A stretch of DNA of 64,000 nt, taken from contig NZ_ATWJ01000012.1 of NCBI RefSeq assembly GCF_000421185.1, forward strand, positions 248,001 to 312,000. Direction: 5' to 3'. The notes beneath the pieces were generated by a model, which saw nothing but the letters and a program-made list of their open reading frames with translations, ran no database searches and was not told the DNA's origin. Position 1 is the stretch's first letter. Every line of letters begins with the position of its first letter. The position numbers and the translations under genes were made by a program. Positions 29,464 through 38,159 of the stretch are shown piece after piece. Origin of the DNA: Ornithinimicrobium pekingense DSM 21552 (GTDB lineage: Bacteria; Actinomycetota; Actinomycetes; Actinomycetales; Dermatophilaceae).

Positions 29464-31277
29464 ACCCCTGCCTCGTCGACCAGCCCGAGCCGCGCCCGCT
29501 CCTCCTCGACCACCGAGGGGTCGAGCTTGGTGAAGATCGGCGTCGGCCTGGCCACCGGGGCGCCCACGCGCACCGGACGGTGCTCCCAGCGGGGGGCGGC
29601 GGAGTACTCGCCGGTGATGACCGGGTAGGCGGGCCGCGACGGGTCGTCGAGGTCGTCGACCTCCCGCACCTGCGGCATGGGCTGGAAGACGCCCTCACCG
29701 CCGAGCGCCCGGTGCACCGCGGTCGAGCTGTGCGGCAGGTAGGGCGACAGGATGGTGTTGAGGTCGACCACGGCCTGGGCCAGGACGTGCAGCACGGTCC
29801 CTAGTCGCTCGCGCTGGTCCTCGCCCTTGAGCTTGAACGGCTCGGTGGTCGAGACGTAGGCGTTGGCCTCGCCGACCAGGCGCATCGCCTCGGCGAGGCC
29901 GGCCTTCTGCTTGTGCGTGCCGATGAGCTCGCCGACCATGCCGAACCCGGCGCGGACCTGGTCGAGCAGGGCGCGGTCGACCTCCTCGAGCTCGCCGGCC
30001 GCCGGGATCTCGCCGAAGTTCTTGGCGATCATCGAGGCGGTGCGGTTGACCAGGTTGCCCCAGCCGGCGACGAGCTCGGTGTTGGTGCGCTTGAGGAACT
30101 CGGGCCAGGAGAAGTCGGAGTCAGCCGTCTCCGGCGCGGCGGCGGAGAGGAAGTAGCGCAGCGCGTCGGGCTGGTAGCGCTCGAGCACATCGCGGACGTA
30201 GATGACCACGTTGCGCGAGGTGGAGAACTGCCGGCCCTCCATCGTGAGGAACTCGCTGGAGACGACCTCGGTCGGCAGGTTGAGCTCGCCGAAGGGGCCG
30301 ACCTGCCCGCCCCGGCTGCCCTTCCCGTTGTGCGCCAGCATCTCCGCGGGCCAGATCTGGGAGTGGAAGGTGATGTTGTCCTTGCCCATGAAGTAGTAGG
30401 ACAGCGCCTGCGGGTCGTTCCACCACTCCCGCCAGCGCTCGGCGTCACCGATGCGTCGCGCCCACTCCACCGACGCCGACAGGTAGCCGATGACCGCGTC
30501 GAACCAGACGTAGAGCTTCTTCGTCGGGTGGTCCGACCAGCCCTCCAGCGGGACCGTGATGCCCCAGTCGATGTCGCGGGTCATCGCCCGCGGCCGGATC
30601 TCCTCGAGGATGTTCTTGGAGAAGCGGATGACGTTGGGCCGCCACAGGCCGCTCGCCTCCCGGCCGTCGAGCCACTCCCCGAGCGCCTCGGCCAGGGCCG
30701 GCAGGTCGAGGAAGAAGTGCTGGGTGTCGGTGAACTGCGGCGTCTCGCCGTTGATCTTCGAGCGCGGACTGAGCAGGTCGGTGGGGTCGAGCTGGTTGCC
30801 GCAGCTGTCGCACTGGTCCCCGCGCGCCTCGGCGTACCCGCAGATGGGGCAGGTGCCCTCGATGAACCGGTCGGGCAGGGTGCGCCCGGTGGAGGGGCTG
30901 ATCGCCACCCGCTGCGTCTGCTCGACCATGTAGCCGTTGGCGTGGCAGGCCAGGAACATCTGCTGGACGACCGCGTGGTGGTTGGCGGTGGTCGTGCGCG
31001 TGTAGAGGTCGTAGGAGACCCCCAGCGCGACGAGGTCCTCGGCGATCGCCCGGTGGTTGACGTCGATGAACTCCTGCGGGCTCATCCCTGCCTTGTCCGC
31101 CTGGACCAGGATCGGGGTCCCGTGCTCGTCCGACCCCGAGACCATCAGCACCTCGTGCCCCGCCATCCGCATGTAGCGGCTGAAGACGTCGGAGGGGACG
31201 CCGAACCCGGCCACGTGGCCGATGTGGCGCGGCCCGTTGGCGTAGGGCCAGGCGACGGAGGTGAGGACGTGGGTCAT
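29460..31277 (-). CDS. metG: Methionyl-tRNA synthetase
   Basis: A 605-residue class I synthetase. The HIGH motif appears in [20 protein letters not shown] zinc knuckle with two Cys-X2-Cys pairs follows (CPICG and CDSCG), and the KMSKS equivalent is [10 protein letters not shown]. The anticodon-binding helical bundle closes the protein, and no C-terminal tRNA-binding (Trbp111-like) domain is present. The KMSKS signature is FSTSR rather than KMSKS, as in other actinobacterial enzymes. It leads the metG-tatD-rsmA-MFS-ispE group. Confidence 0.97.
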   Translation of the reverse strand: MTHVLTSVAWPYANGPRHIGHVAGFGVPSDVFSRYMRMAGHEVLMVSGSDEHGTPILVQADKAGMSPQEFIDVNHRAIAEDLVALGVSYDLYTRTTTANHHAVVQQMFLACHANGYMVEQTQRVAISPSTGRTLPDRFIEGTCPICGYAEARGDQCDSCGNQLDPTDLLSPRSKINGETPQFTDTQHFFLDLPALAEALGEWLDGREASGLWRPNVIRFSKNILEEIRPRAMTRDIDWGITVPLEGWSDHPTKKLYVWFDAVIGYLSASVEWARRIGDAERWREWWNDPQALSYYFMGKDNITFHSQIWPAEMLAHNGKGSRGGQVGPFGELNLPTEVVSSEFLTMEGRQFSTSRNVVIYVRDVLERYQPDALRYFLSAAAPETADSDFSWPEFLKRTNTELVAGWGNLVNRTASMIAKNFGEIPAAGELEEVDRALLDQVRAGFGMVGELIGTHKQKAGLAEAMRLVGEANAYVSTTEPFKLKGEDQRERLGTVLHVLAQAVVDLNTILSPYLPHSSTAVHRALGGEGVFQPMPQVREVDDLDDPSRPAYPVITGEYSAAPRWEHRPVRVGAPVARPTPIFTKLDPSVVEEERARLGLVDEAGV

Positions 31278-31319
31278 GGGGCCACAGTCTAGGTGCGGCT
31301 GGTCACGGGGCCGGCCGCG

Positions 31320-32357
31320 TCAGCCCTGCAGGCGCAGCCGGGCCACCGCCTCGCCGTCGTCCAGCTCACCGGTGAGCTCGAAGCCGGCGCCGAGGTAGAA
31401 CGGCTCGGGACCGCCGGGCGCCTGCACCCAGCTGGTCACGACGGCGGCGTGGCCGGCGGCCCGCAGGTCGTCCAGCCACAGGCCGAGCGCGCGGCTGCCG
31501 ATGCCGCGGCCCTGGTGCCACCGGTCCACGAGGAACCGCCACAGGTAGGGCTCGGGGGTGCCCGCGTTCACCGCGTCGGCCCACATCAGGAAGCCCACGG
31601 GCTCCCCGTCGGCCTCGATGCCGCCCAGCACCGGGACGACAGGGTGGCCGTCCTCGGGCTCGGGGAAGAGCGCGTCGGCGTAGGACCGGCGCACCGTCGC
31701 GACGAACCGCTCCTGCGAGCGGTGGGTGAGCAGTCGGCCGTAGTCGCGGAAGTTCTCGTGCGTCAGCTCGACCAGGCGCACCCGGTCCGGCGGCGTCGCC
31801 GGCCGGTCGCGCCACGCCCGGCGTTCGTCGGCGCTCATCGAGTAGTAGAGGTTGTCGTCCCACGCGCCGCGCCACCAGAACGACTTCTCCGCCAGGTGCT
31901 CGAACGTCATCCCCAGCCGCTCCAGCAGACGGGCCGAGGCCAGGTTCTCCGGGGACAGCTCCCCGACGACGCGGTGGACCCCCAGCCGGTCGACCAGGTC
32001 GTCGACGACCGCCGAGACGGCCTCCACGGCATACCCCTGGCGCTGGTGCTCCCGGGCCAGGGTGAAGCCGATCTCGGCGATGCCCCGGTGCTCGTCGAGG
32101 CCGACATAGATGTCACCGACGAGCTGCCCGTCCCGCTCGACGGCCAGCTGGGTGCCCTCCCCCGGCACGACGTCGTCGCGGTCCGCGTGCGCCGCCACCA
32201 GCTGCTCGGCCCGCTCGCGCGGGTAGGGCAGCTCCCAGTCCTGCAGGCGTGCGACCTCGGGGTCGTTGCGGTATGCCGTGAGCACGTCGACGTCGTCCTC
32301 GCGCGGCAGGCGCACGAGGAGCCGCTCGGTGCGCAGAGGGTATGGGGTGTCGCTCAC
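31320..32357 (-). CDS. Double-domain GNAT acetyltransferase
   Basis: A protein of about 345 residues made of two GNAT folds. The first (residues 8-165) is RimJ/RimL-like: LRTERLLVRLPREDDVDVL, the acetyl-CoA loop REHQRQGYAVEAV, then ENLASARLLERLGMT. The second (about 190-345) has VDRWHQGRGIGSRALGLWLD as its acetyl-CoA loop. The linker contains a basic, Arg-rich stretch. Substrates are unknown. The start is uncertain: GTG 32357 gives the cleanest N-terminus, while GTG 32417 would overlap the upstream gene's stop by GTGA and add 20 low-complexity residues. Confidence 0.82.
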   Translation of the reverse strand: MSDTPYPLRTERLLVRLPREDDVDVLTAYRNDPEVARLQDWELPYPRERAEQLVAAHADRDDVVPGEGTQLAVERDGQLVGDIYVGLDEHRGIAEIGFTLAREHQRQGYAVEAVSAVVDDLVDRLGVHRVVGELSPENLASARLLERLGMTFEHLAEKSFWWRGAWDDNLYYSMSADERRAWRDRPATPPDRVRLVELTHENFRDYGRLLTHRSQERFVATVRRSYADALFPEPEDGHPVVPVLGGIEADGEPVGFLMWADAVNAGTPEPYLWRFLVDRWHQGRGIGSRALGLWLDDLRAAGHAAVVTSWVQAPGGPEPFYLGAGFELTGELDDGEAVARLRLQG

Positions 32358-32413
32358 CAGGCCATGGTCCGGTCCGGGCGCGCCCGGTGCAACGGGATTG
32401 CTGCCGCCGTGCC

Positions 32414-33043
32414 TCACGAGCCCGGCGGGACGGCCACCAGACCGACGACCCCGGCCGGTCCGGAGATGGTCACGGCGTCCTGGCCCTCCACGTCGGGGGC
32501 GAGAGTGGGCTGACCGTCGACGGCGAAGTAGATCTCGGTGCGGTCAGACCACGGCCACCAGTGGTCCCGCCACATCACGACGCCTCCACCGTCACCCGCC
32601 GGAGGGCCGTCCGCGTCCGAGACGGTGAGGAACACGCTCCCGTCCTCGTCGAGCAGCTGCGGCCAGCCGTGGGCATCGGTCGACACCTCGTAGGTCTCGC
32701 CGAGCAGGACGACGGAGCCGCCGGGCCCCACGGGTGCGCTCCCGGTCCCGGCGACCGGGTCCTCGGCGTACTGCTGCGCGTCGACCTCCCGGCCCACCCC
32801 GGCCGGCGAGATCTGCTCCGCCCCGCGGAGCGCGTCCCCGGCCACGCCCGAGCCGAGCCAGACGGCACCCGCGAGCGCGAGCACGCCGACCGCCGTGCCC
32901 GCTCCTCCGGCACGTCGGCGGCGCCGGATCTGCCGCCCGCGGGAGACGACGTCCCGGCGGTCCAGGTGCAGCGGCGGGGTGTGCGCGGCAGCTCGGTCCA
33001 GCAGCGCGAGGACGTCGCGGGCCGGGGTCTCACGGTCAGACAT
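32414..33043 (-). CDS. Membrane partner of sigma factor A (candidate anti-sigma factor)
   Basis: A 209-residue bitopic protein. The N-terminal cytoplasmic segment (1-43) holds ALLDRAAAHTPPLHLDRRDV and a GRQIRRRRR basic stop-transfer patch. One transmembrane helix follows (about 44-66), then a 140-residue extracytoplasmic domain with WWPWSDRTEIYFAV. Its ATG overlaps the end of the sigma gene by eight bases. The LLDRA...P..(L/V)...D...GR...RRR pattern recurs in the two other sigma partners in this window. There is no HxxxCxxC zinc motif, so it is not a classical ZAS anti-sigma factor. Function is inferred from context. Confidence 0.75.
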   Translation of the reverse strand: MSDRETPARDVLALLDRAAAHTPPLHLDRRDVVSRGRQIRRRRRAGGAGTAVGVLALAGAVWLGSGVAGDALRGAEQISPAGVGREVDAQQYAEDPVAGTGSAPVGPGGSVVLLGETYEVSTDAHGWPQLLDEDGSVFLTVSDADGPPAGDGGGVVMWRDHWWPWSDRTEIYFAVDGQPTLAPDVEGQDAVTISGPAGVVGLVAVPPGS

Positions 33044-33521
33044 GCGTCTGCTCTCCTTCCAGCAGCTGGGCGCGCAGACCCCGCAGCCCGTGCATCGTGT
33101 AGCTCTTGACGCTGCCCACCCCGATGCCGAGCGTCTCGGCCGTCTGTTTCTCGGACAGGTCGAGGTAGTGCCGCAGCACCACGCACTCCCGCTCGCGCGG
33201 GCTCAGCCCCCGCAGCGCCCGGACGAGGTCGACCGTCTGCGGGTCGGTGACCAGCGACGTCTCCGGCGGGTCGTCGGTCAGCACCTCACGACGGTGCTTG
33301 CGCCATCGGTCGGTGTGCAGGTTGGCCATCACCCGGCGGGCGAAGGCGAGCGGGTTGCCGCTCCGGACGCGGGACCACCGCGCGTAGGTCCGCGCGAGAG
33401 CCTCCTGGACCAGGTCCTCGGCCGCGTGCTGCTCGCCGGTGAGCAGCCAGGCGGCACTGAGCAGGCGGGGCGAGGCGTCGTCGAAGAACTTCTCGAACTC
33501 CTGCTCGAGCGCCGACCGCAT
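33036..33521 (-). CDS. SigE-family ECF RNA polymerase sigma factor A
   Basis: A 161-residue group 4 sigma factor. Region 2 includes SAAWLLTGEQHAAEDLVQEA and the promoter-melting part ending RVMANLHTDRWRKHRR; region 4 is LSPRERECVVLRHYLDLSEK plus the helix-turn-helix TLGIGVGSVKSYTMHGLRGL. ATG 33521 has GAGGAGG at good distance. The gene ends THV-stop in the eight-base overlap ATGTCTGA with its membrane partner. A motif shared by all three sigma modules lies 33 nt upstream of the ATG and suggests autoregulation or cross-regulation. Confidence 0.94.
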   Translation of the reverse strand: MRSALEQEFEKFFDDASPRLLSAAWLLTGEQHAAEDLVQEALARTYARWSRVRSGNPLAFARRVMANLHTDRWRKHRREVLTDDPPETSLVTDPQTVDLVRALRGLSPRERECVVLRHYLDLSEKQTAETLGIGVGSVKSYTMHGLRGLRAQLLEGEQTHV

Positions 33522-33554
33522 ACCGCCTCCTCGCCTGGACCCTCTCATCCGTAC

Positions 33555-33579
33555 AACGTGCCGGGGCGCAGAAAGGTGG
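33555..33579 (-). promoter_or_regulatory. ECF-type promoter of sigma module A
   Basis: Read toward the sigma gene: CCACCTTTC, twelve bases, CGTT. The same pattern with identical spacing stands before the two other sigma genes. It fits the extracytoplasmic-function layout of an AAC-like -35 and a CGT-type -10 separated by 16 bp. Confidence 0.65.
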
Positions 33580-33601
33580 GGGCGCGGCGCTCGTGCTGAC
33601 C

Positions 33602-34015
33602 TCAGGGCAGCGGGTCGACCCCGCGGCGCTCGAGCCCGGCCCTCATGACCAGTCCCGCCAGCCACGCGGCGCCGAGCACGAACGGCGCGAGGTACATGAT
33701 GACCAGCTGCCCCAGGCCCAGCAGGTCTCGCTGCCCCGAGACGACCCACCCGGTGCCGAGGAGGCCGAGGACCAGCGCGGTCGCCAGGACGAGCACGCCC
33801 CAGCCCGGGACCTGGAAGCTGCCTGCCACCCGGAGTGCGAGCAGCAGTCCGCCGAGGAGCAGCAGCAGGGCGACAGCGGGCCCGGCGAGGGCGGGGAGCA
33901 CCGACATCGGCCCCACGCCCCACCACGCGATCGCCGCCACCCACCCCGCGACGGCCGCGACGACCACGCCCGCCAGGGACCTGACGAGCACGTCTCCGTC
34001 GGTCGATGTCCCCAC
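33602..34015 (-). CDS. Four-helix membrane protein of unknown function
   Basis: A 137-residue hydrophobic protein with four predicted transmembrane helices, for example SLAGVVVAAVAGWVAAIAWW near the start and LGQLVIMYLAPFVLGAAWLA near the end, and short charged loops. I do not recognise a family. It lies directly upstream of the sigma A promoter in the same direction and divergent from the HipA-like gene, so a link to either is uncertain. Confidence 0.7.
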   Translation of the reverse strand: MGTSTDGDVLVRSLAGVVVAAVAGWVAAIAWWGVGPMSVLPALAGPAVALLLLLGGLLLALRVAGSFQVPGWGVLVLATALVLGLLGTGWVVSGQRDLLGLGQLVIMYLAPFVLGAAWLAGLVMRAGLERRGVDPLP

Positions 34016-34099
34016 CCTGCTCAGGCTAGCGCCGTGCGGGTGGGCACGGGGCCGCTGCGGGTCACGTGCACAGGCACCTCAGCGGCTAGCCTGACCGTC

Positions 34100-34873
34100 G
34101 TGCTCGACCACGTCACCGCCGTCCGCTACGTCACGCCGCTGCGCGAGGGCGGGTCGATGCCGGGCGTGGTCGAGGGCGCGGACCTGGGGACCTACGTGGT
34201 GAAGTTCCGCGGTGCCGGGCAGGGCCTGAAGGTGCTGGTCGCCGAGGTCGTCGTCGGCGAGCTGGCGCGGGCGCTCGGGCTGCCGGTCCCCCGCCTGGTG
34301 ACGGTCGACCTGCCGGCGGCGATGGCGCGCTACGAGGCCGATGAGGAGGTGCAGGACCTGCTCAACGCCTCGCCCGGCACCAACCTGGGCGTCGACCTGC
34401 TGCCGGGCGCGCTGGGCTACGACGGGTCGCGGCCGCCGGACGCGGCGCTGGCCTCGCGGATCCTGTGGCTGGACGCGTTCACCGCCAACGTCGACCGCAC
34501 GTGGTCCAACCCCAACCTGCTGACCTGGCACCGGCGGACCTGGCTCATCGACCACGGGGCAGCGCTGTACTTCCACCACTCCTGGCCCAGTCGCGCGCCG
34601 GACGCAGGGCGTTTCGCCGCGCAGCCCTTCCGGGTGGGGGCCGACGACCACGTCCTCGGCGGCCTCGCGACGGACCTGCCGGGCGCCCACGCAGAGCTGG
34701 CGCCCCGCATCGACGCCGACCTGGTCGCGGGCGTGCTCGACCAGGTGCCCGAGGAGTGGCTGGAGACCACCGACCACCTGCCGGACGCGGCCGCCGTGCG
34801 CACGGCATACCTCGAGCACCTGCTCGCGCGGGTCGAGACGCCGCAGGTGTGGCTGCCAGGAGGTGCCGCATGA
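34100..34873 (+). CDS. HipA-like kinase domain protein
   Basis: A 257-residue protein resembling the HipA_2 (HipA-like kinase) family. It contains a lysine-bearing strand TYVVKFRGAGQGLKVLVAE, a central LWLDAFTANVDRTWSNPNLL that matches the catalytic loop of HipA-type kinases (Asp and Asn), and TWLIDHGAALYFHH, equivalent to the metal-binding Asp of the activation segment. GTG 34100 gives the usual N-terminus. The stop overlaps the start of a DUF3037 gene (ATGA). HipA relatives phosphorylate aminoacyl-tRNA synthetases, but the target of this short class is unknown, and no adjacent HipB-type DNA-binding antitoxin is present. Confidence 0.85.
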   Translation: MLDHVTAVRYVTPLREGGSMPGVVEGADLGTYVVKFRGAGQGLKVLVAEVVVGELARALGLPVPRLVTVDLPAAMARYEADEEVQDLLNASPGTNLGVDLLPGALGYDGSRPPDAALASRILWLDAFTANVDRTWSNPNLLTWHRRTWLIDHGAALYFHHSWPSRAPDAGRFAAQPFRVGADDHVLGGLATDLPGAHAELAPRIDADLVAGVLDQVPEEWLETTDHLPDAAAVRTAYLEHLLARVETPQVWLPGGAA

Positions 34874-35250
34874 CCGTCGACTACCAGTACGTCGTGCTGC
34901 GGCTCGTGCCCCGTGTGGAGCGCGAGGAGTTCATCAACGTGGGCGTGGTGCTCTACAGCCAGGAGGCGGAGTTCCTCCGGGGCGCCTTCGCACTGGACGA
35001 CGCCCGCGCGCTGGCGCTCGACCCGGACCTGGACCTTGAGGCGGTGCGCTCCGCGCTGGAGACGGTATGCCGTGTCGCCGGCGGCGAGCACTCGCCCAGC
35101 ACCCCGCGGCTGGACCGGCTAGGGCCGAGGTTCGGGTGGCTGAGCGCCCCGCGCAGCACGATCGTGCAGCCCGGGCCGATCCACGGCGGCACGACGGGGA
35201 ACCCGGCGGCGACGCTGGAGCACCTCGTGCAGGTGCTGGTCAGGCGCTGA
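34870..35250 (+). CDS. DUF3037 protein, partner of the HipA-like kinase
   Basis: A 126-residue soluble protein with the family pattern DYQYVVLRLVPRVEREEFIN and NVGVVLYSQEAEFLRG near the N-terminus and FGWLSAPRSTIVQPGPIHGG toward the end. It is translationally coupled to the HipA-like gene. DUF3037 genes commonly pair with HipA-like genes in bacteria; the biochemical role is not known. It may modulate the kinase, by analogy with toxin-antitoxin pairs, which is inference only. Confidence 0.85.
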   Translation: MTVDYQYVVLRLVPRVEREEFINVGVVLYSQEAEFLRGAFALDDARALALDPDLDLEAVRSALETVCRVAGGEHSPSTPRLDRLGPRFGWLSAPRSTIVQPGPIHGGTTGNPAATLEHLVQVLVRR

Positions 35251-35340
35251 GCCGCCGGGTGGTGCCCGTCCCGTGAGAGTCGTCCCGTGGACGTGCAGCC
35301 ATGCTCGCCACTTCCGCGGGACCGTCATGACGCAGGCGGC

Positions 35341-37470
35341 TCAGTCCCCGCCGACGTCCGTCCGCCAGGTGCGGACCACCAGGTCGAGGTCGGCGACGTC
35401 GTGCGTGGCCGTGGGCGTGAGCTCGCCCTCGACGTCACCGACCCGCGGCCCAGGAGCACCGGCAGGGTGGACGGCGACCAGTGTCAGCTCTGCGGCGTCC
35501 TGACCGGCGGTGAGACGCAGCACGTCGTCGCCGGTACGGCCGGCCTGCAGCTCCTCAGGGTCCGTCGAGCCCTGCGGGTAGAGCAGCCACACGCCCTGGT
35601 CCGCCGCGACGGTGACGACCGCCCCCGGGTCGATGACCACATGGGCCGAGGCGGCACTGCCGGCCAGCGCCCAGCTGTTCGCGGCGTCCCCCGACCCTCG
35701 CTGCACGGCCCCGCCCAGAACGACGGAGCGGCCCTGCTGCGCCAGGCTCACGCTCACCCGCAGGACCGTCAGGGGCTGGCCGCCCAGCTCGACGACGTCC
35801 TGGTCCAGGACGGCCTCGGGTGCGGGGCGGACCTGCCCGTCCGACTCCCCGACCAGGGGCACAAACGCCTCACCGGCACCGGTACCCGGCACCACCAGGT
35901 AGTCCGCACCCGACCAGGACGCCCCGGCGTAGTGCCGGACACCTCCGAGGGAGCCGTCGTCGAGCCGCTCCAGCGGGCCACCGTCGAGGTGGGGCACCGG
36001 CTCGCCGTCCAGCAGACGCATCTCCACGCCACCGACCGTGGTGACCGGAGGCGTCCAGCGCTCGATCTCCCCGCCGACCTGGTGTCCTGCGCCAGCCACC
36101 TCGACCCCGTCCGCCGCATCCACCGTCATCAGCGTCAGCAGCGTGCCGTCCGGCAAGGCCACCTGGGCGACGTCGCTCGGGACGGCCCACCCGGGGAGGC
36201 CGTCAGCCCCGACCAGCTCGACACGGCTCGCCGTCAGGACGGCCGGCCCCGGGTCCCAGCCGCTGGCGACCACCACGGTGCTGCCGTGCACGGCACGCGA
36301 GACCACACCGTCCCCCAGCTCCTCGAGGGTCAGCTCGACCGGGACCGTGCCCGTCCGGTCCTGGAGCGTCAGCCCCCCGGCGCCGTCCTCGTCCGGCACG
36401 ACGGTCAGCTGACCGCCACCGACCGTGTCGAGCGCCACAAGGTCCGCGAGGTAGGCGTCGAGGGGGTAGGTCGCGTCGTCGAGGGTGAAGGTCACGTCGG
36501 GCACAACGTCGCCCTCGGCGGCCGTCAGCACCACCTCCCGCCCGTCCAGTGCGGCGCTGTCGACCTCCTCGCCGTCGGCGAGGCCCATGCGGTCCAGCTC
36601 GGCACCTTCGGGCAGCACCGTCACGGCACCTCCTCTGCCGTCCTCGGAGAAGGCGAAGGACGCGGGCTGAGCCGGCCAGTGGCCCAGCTGCTCGAGGAAC
36701 GGGGAGTCCTGGCCGTCGACCGCATACCCCCAGACGCCGCGCTCGCGGTCCGACCACGCGAGGGCACGCACCCCACCGGCCCGCAGGACCTCCGAGCCGA
36801 CCGCCGTCCCCGACAGGGACACGACCTCGTCCTGCCCGACGAGATAGACGTCGCGGACCGCCTGCGGCAGCGGCACGACGTCGCCCGCCCACACGGCGTA
36901 CGCGAGCTCCTCGTCCGCCACCTGCGTGCGCTGCACGGTCGCGGGCCCGCCCGGGTCGAGCGGGCCCACGAGCGGCACCGACGCGACGACGCCCTCGGGC
37001 TCGGCCCACACGGCGACGGTCATGCGCTCGCCGGCGAAGACCTCGAGACCGGGGACGGGTGACTGCGCCGGGACCTCCTCCACCACCTCGCCCCCGTCGG
37101 AGAGGGTGAGAGTCACCGGGCCGTCCGACGTCACGCGTCCGAGCCGCGCGTCGTAGGCGTGGGCGACCTGGTCCTGGTCGATGGTCTGCAGGCCGGTGAA
37201 GAGGGCGGCGTCGACGGTCTCGCCCTCCTCCCAGACGCTCGTGGCCGGCTGGATCTCGGTCGTGCCGAGCAGCGTCCCGTCGCCCCCGGCCAGCCCGCTC
37301 CAGACGGCTGCGACGAGCGCCGCGGTGCCCAGGGCGCCACCGATCCCGACGGCCCGCCGACGCCGGACGCGGCCCTTGCCCGCCGCAAGCATGTCGTCGC
37401 CGGTGACGTGCATCTGCGGCGCGTGGTTGACGGCGCGGTCCAGCATCTCGGCGAGCTGGCGGTCAGACAT
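35341..37470 (-). CDS. Large membrane partner of sigma factor B (candidate anti-sigma factor)
   Basis: A 709-residue bitopic protein. The cytoplasmic N-terminus (MSDRQLAEMLDRAVNHAPQM and GKGRVRRRR) matches the other two sigma partners. One transmembrane helix lies at about 41-61, and about 640 residues are outside the membrane. The external part is rich in beta-strand-like acidic and hydrophobic repeats and has two related portions: the first half aligns with partner C (compare VPDVTFTLDDATYPLDAYLAD here and VPQVRFTLDGEEHVLESYAQD there). No enzyme motif was found, so a ligand- or stress-sensing beta-rich ectodomain is inferred. It overlaps the sigma gene by eight bases. Confidence 0.78.
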   Translation of the reverse strand: MSDRQLAEMLDRAVNHAPQMHVTGDDMLAAGKGRVRRRRAVGIGGALGTAALVAAVWSGLAGGDGTLLGTTEIQPATSVWEEGETVDAALFTGLQTIDQDQVAHAYDARLGRVTSDGPVTLTLSDGGEVVEEVPAQSPVPGLEVFAGERMTVAVWAEPEGVVASVPLVGPLDPGGPATVQRTQVADEELAYAVWAGDVVPLPQAVRDVYLVGQDEVVSLSGTAVGSEVLRAGGVRALAWSDRERGVWGYAVDGQDSPFLEQLGHWPAQPASFAFSEDGRGGAVTVLPEGAELDRMGLADGEEVDSAALDGREVVLTAAEGDVVPDVTFTLDDATYPLDAYLADLVALDTVGGGQLTVVPDEDGAGGLTLQDRTGTVPVELTLEELGDGVVSRAVHGSTVVVASGWDPGPAVLTASRVELVGADGLPGWAVPSDVAQVALPDGTLLTLMTVDAADGVEVAGAGHQVGGEIERWTPPVTTVGGVEMRLLDGEPVPHLDGGPLERLDDGSLGGVRHYAGASWSGADYLVVPGTGAGEAFVPLVGESDGQVRPAPEAVLDQDVVELGGQPLTVLRVSVSLAQQGRSVVLGGAVQRGSGDAANSWALAGSAASAHVVIDPGAVVTVAADQGVWLLYPQGSTDPEELQAGRTGDDVLRLTAGQDAAELTLVAVHPAGAPGPRVGDVEGELTPTATHDVADLDLVVRTWRTDVGGD

Positions 37471-37957
37471 GGCGCTCCTCCTCGATCCTGTCGGCGAGCA
37501 GCGGGCGCAGACCCGCAAGACCCTTGGACGTGTAGCTCTTCACCGACCCGACGCTGATCCCCAGCGTCGCGGCGGTGTCCTTCTCGGACAGGTCCAGGTA
37601 GTGGCGCAGCACCACGCACTCGCGCTCGCGCGGCGACAGCGCCTGCAGGGCGCGGACGAGGTCGGTGGTCATCGGGTCGGGGGTGTATGCCGTCTCCGGC
37701 ACCTCGTCGCGCAGCACCTCACGCCGTCTCGACCGCCACCGGTCGGTGTGCAGGTTGGACAGCACGCGGCGGGCGTAGGCCAGCGGCTGGCCGCCCCGGA
37801 CCTTGCGCCAGCGGACGTAGACCCGCACGAACGTCTCCTGCACGAGGTCCTCCGCGGCGTGCGGCTCCCCGGTCAGCAGCCAGGCGTAGGCCAGGAGGGT
37901 CGAGCGTGACGCGTCGACGAACTCGACGTACGCCCCGTCGTCCTCGCTGCTGCCCAC
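37463..37957 (-). CDS. SigE-family ECF RNA polymerase sigma factor B
   Basis: A 164-residue sigma factor closely related to the copies at 33.0 and 39.6 kb. Region 2 is AYAWLLTGEPHAAEDLVQET through RVLSNLHTDRWRSRRR; region 4 is LSPRERECVVLRHYLDLSEK with HTH ATLGISVGSVKSYTSKGLAG. It starts at GTG 37957 behind GAGGAGG and ends RHV-stop inside the ATGTCTGA overlap with its partner. The shared ECF-type promoter lies 42 nt before the start codon. Confidence 0.94.
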   Translation of the reverse strand: MGSSEDDGAYVEFVDASRSTLLAYAWLLTGEPHAAEDLVQETFVRVYVRWRKVRGGQPLAYARRVLSNLHTDRWRSRRREVLRDEVPETAYTPDPMTTDLVRALQALSPRERECVVLRHYLDLSEKDTAATLGISVGSVKSYTSKGLAGLRPLLADRIEEERHV

Positions 37958-37999
37958 CCGTGCCTCCTCGGCGTCATCCTGCCCTGTCCTCGCACCGGT

Positions 38000-38024
38000 A
38001 ACGGAGCAGGGTGGTGAAAGGTTG
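38000..38024 (-). promoter_or_regulatory. ECF-type promoter of sigma module B
   Basis: CAACCTTTC, twelve bases, CGTT, reading toward the sigma B gene. Identical elements and spacing occur before sigma A and sigma C. Confidence 0.68.
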
Positions 38025-38056
38025 GGGCCGACAGGGCATCCGCCGTCTGGACCGGA

Positions 38057-38102
38057 GAAACCGGCTCGTGCGGGGGGAGCTTCCCCGGCACGAGCCGGTT
38101 TC
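38057..38102 (-). terminator. Long hairpin after sigma module C
   Basis: A perfect 15-bp stem (GAAACCGGCTCGTGC and complement) with a G-rich/C-rich inner part, 57 nt beyond the end of partner C and before the sigma B promoter. It should insulate the two modules. Its core CTCGTGCGGGG...GCACGAG is shared with the hairpin after mfd. Confidence 0.7.
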
Positions 38103-38159
38103 CAGGGTGGGCCGTGGTAGGCGGGTGGTGGGCGCCTGTGGGGCGGCTACCGGAGCGGC

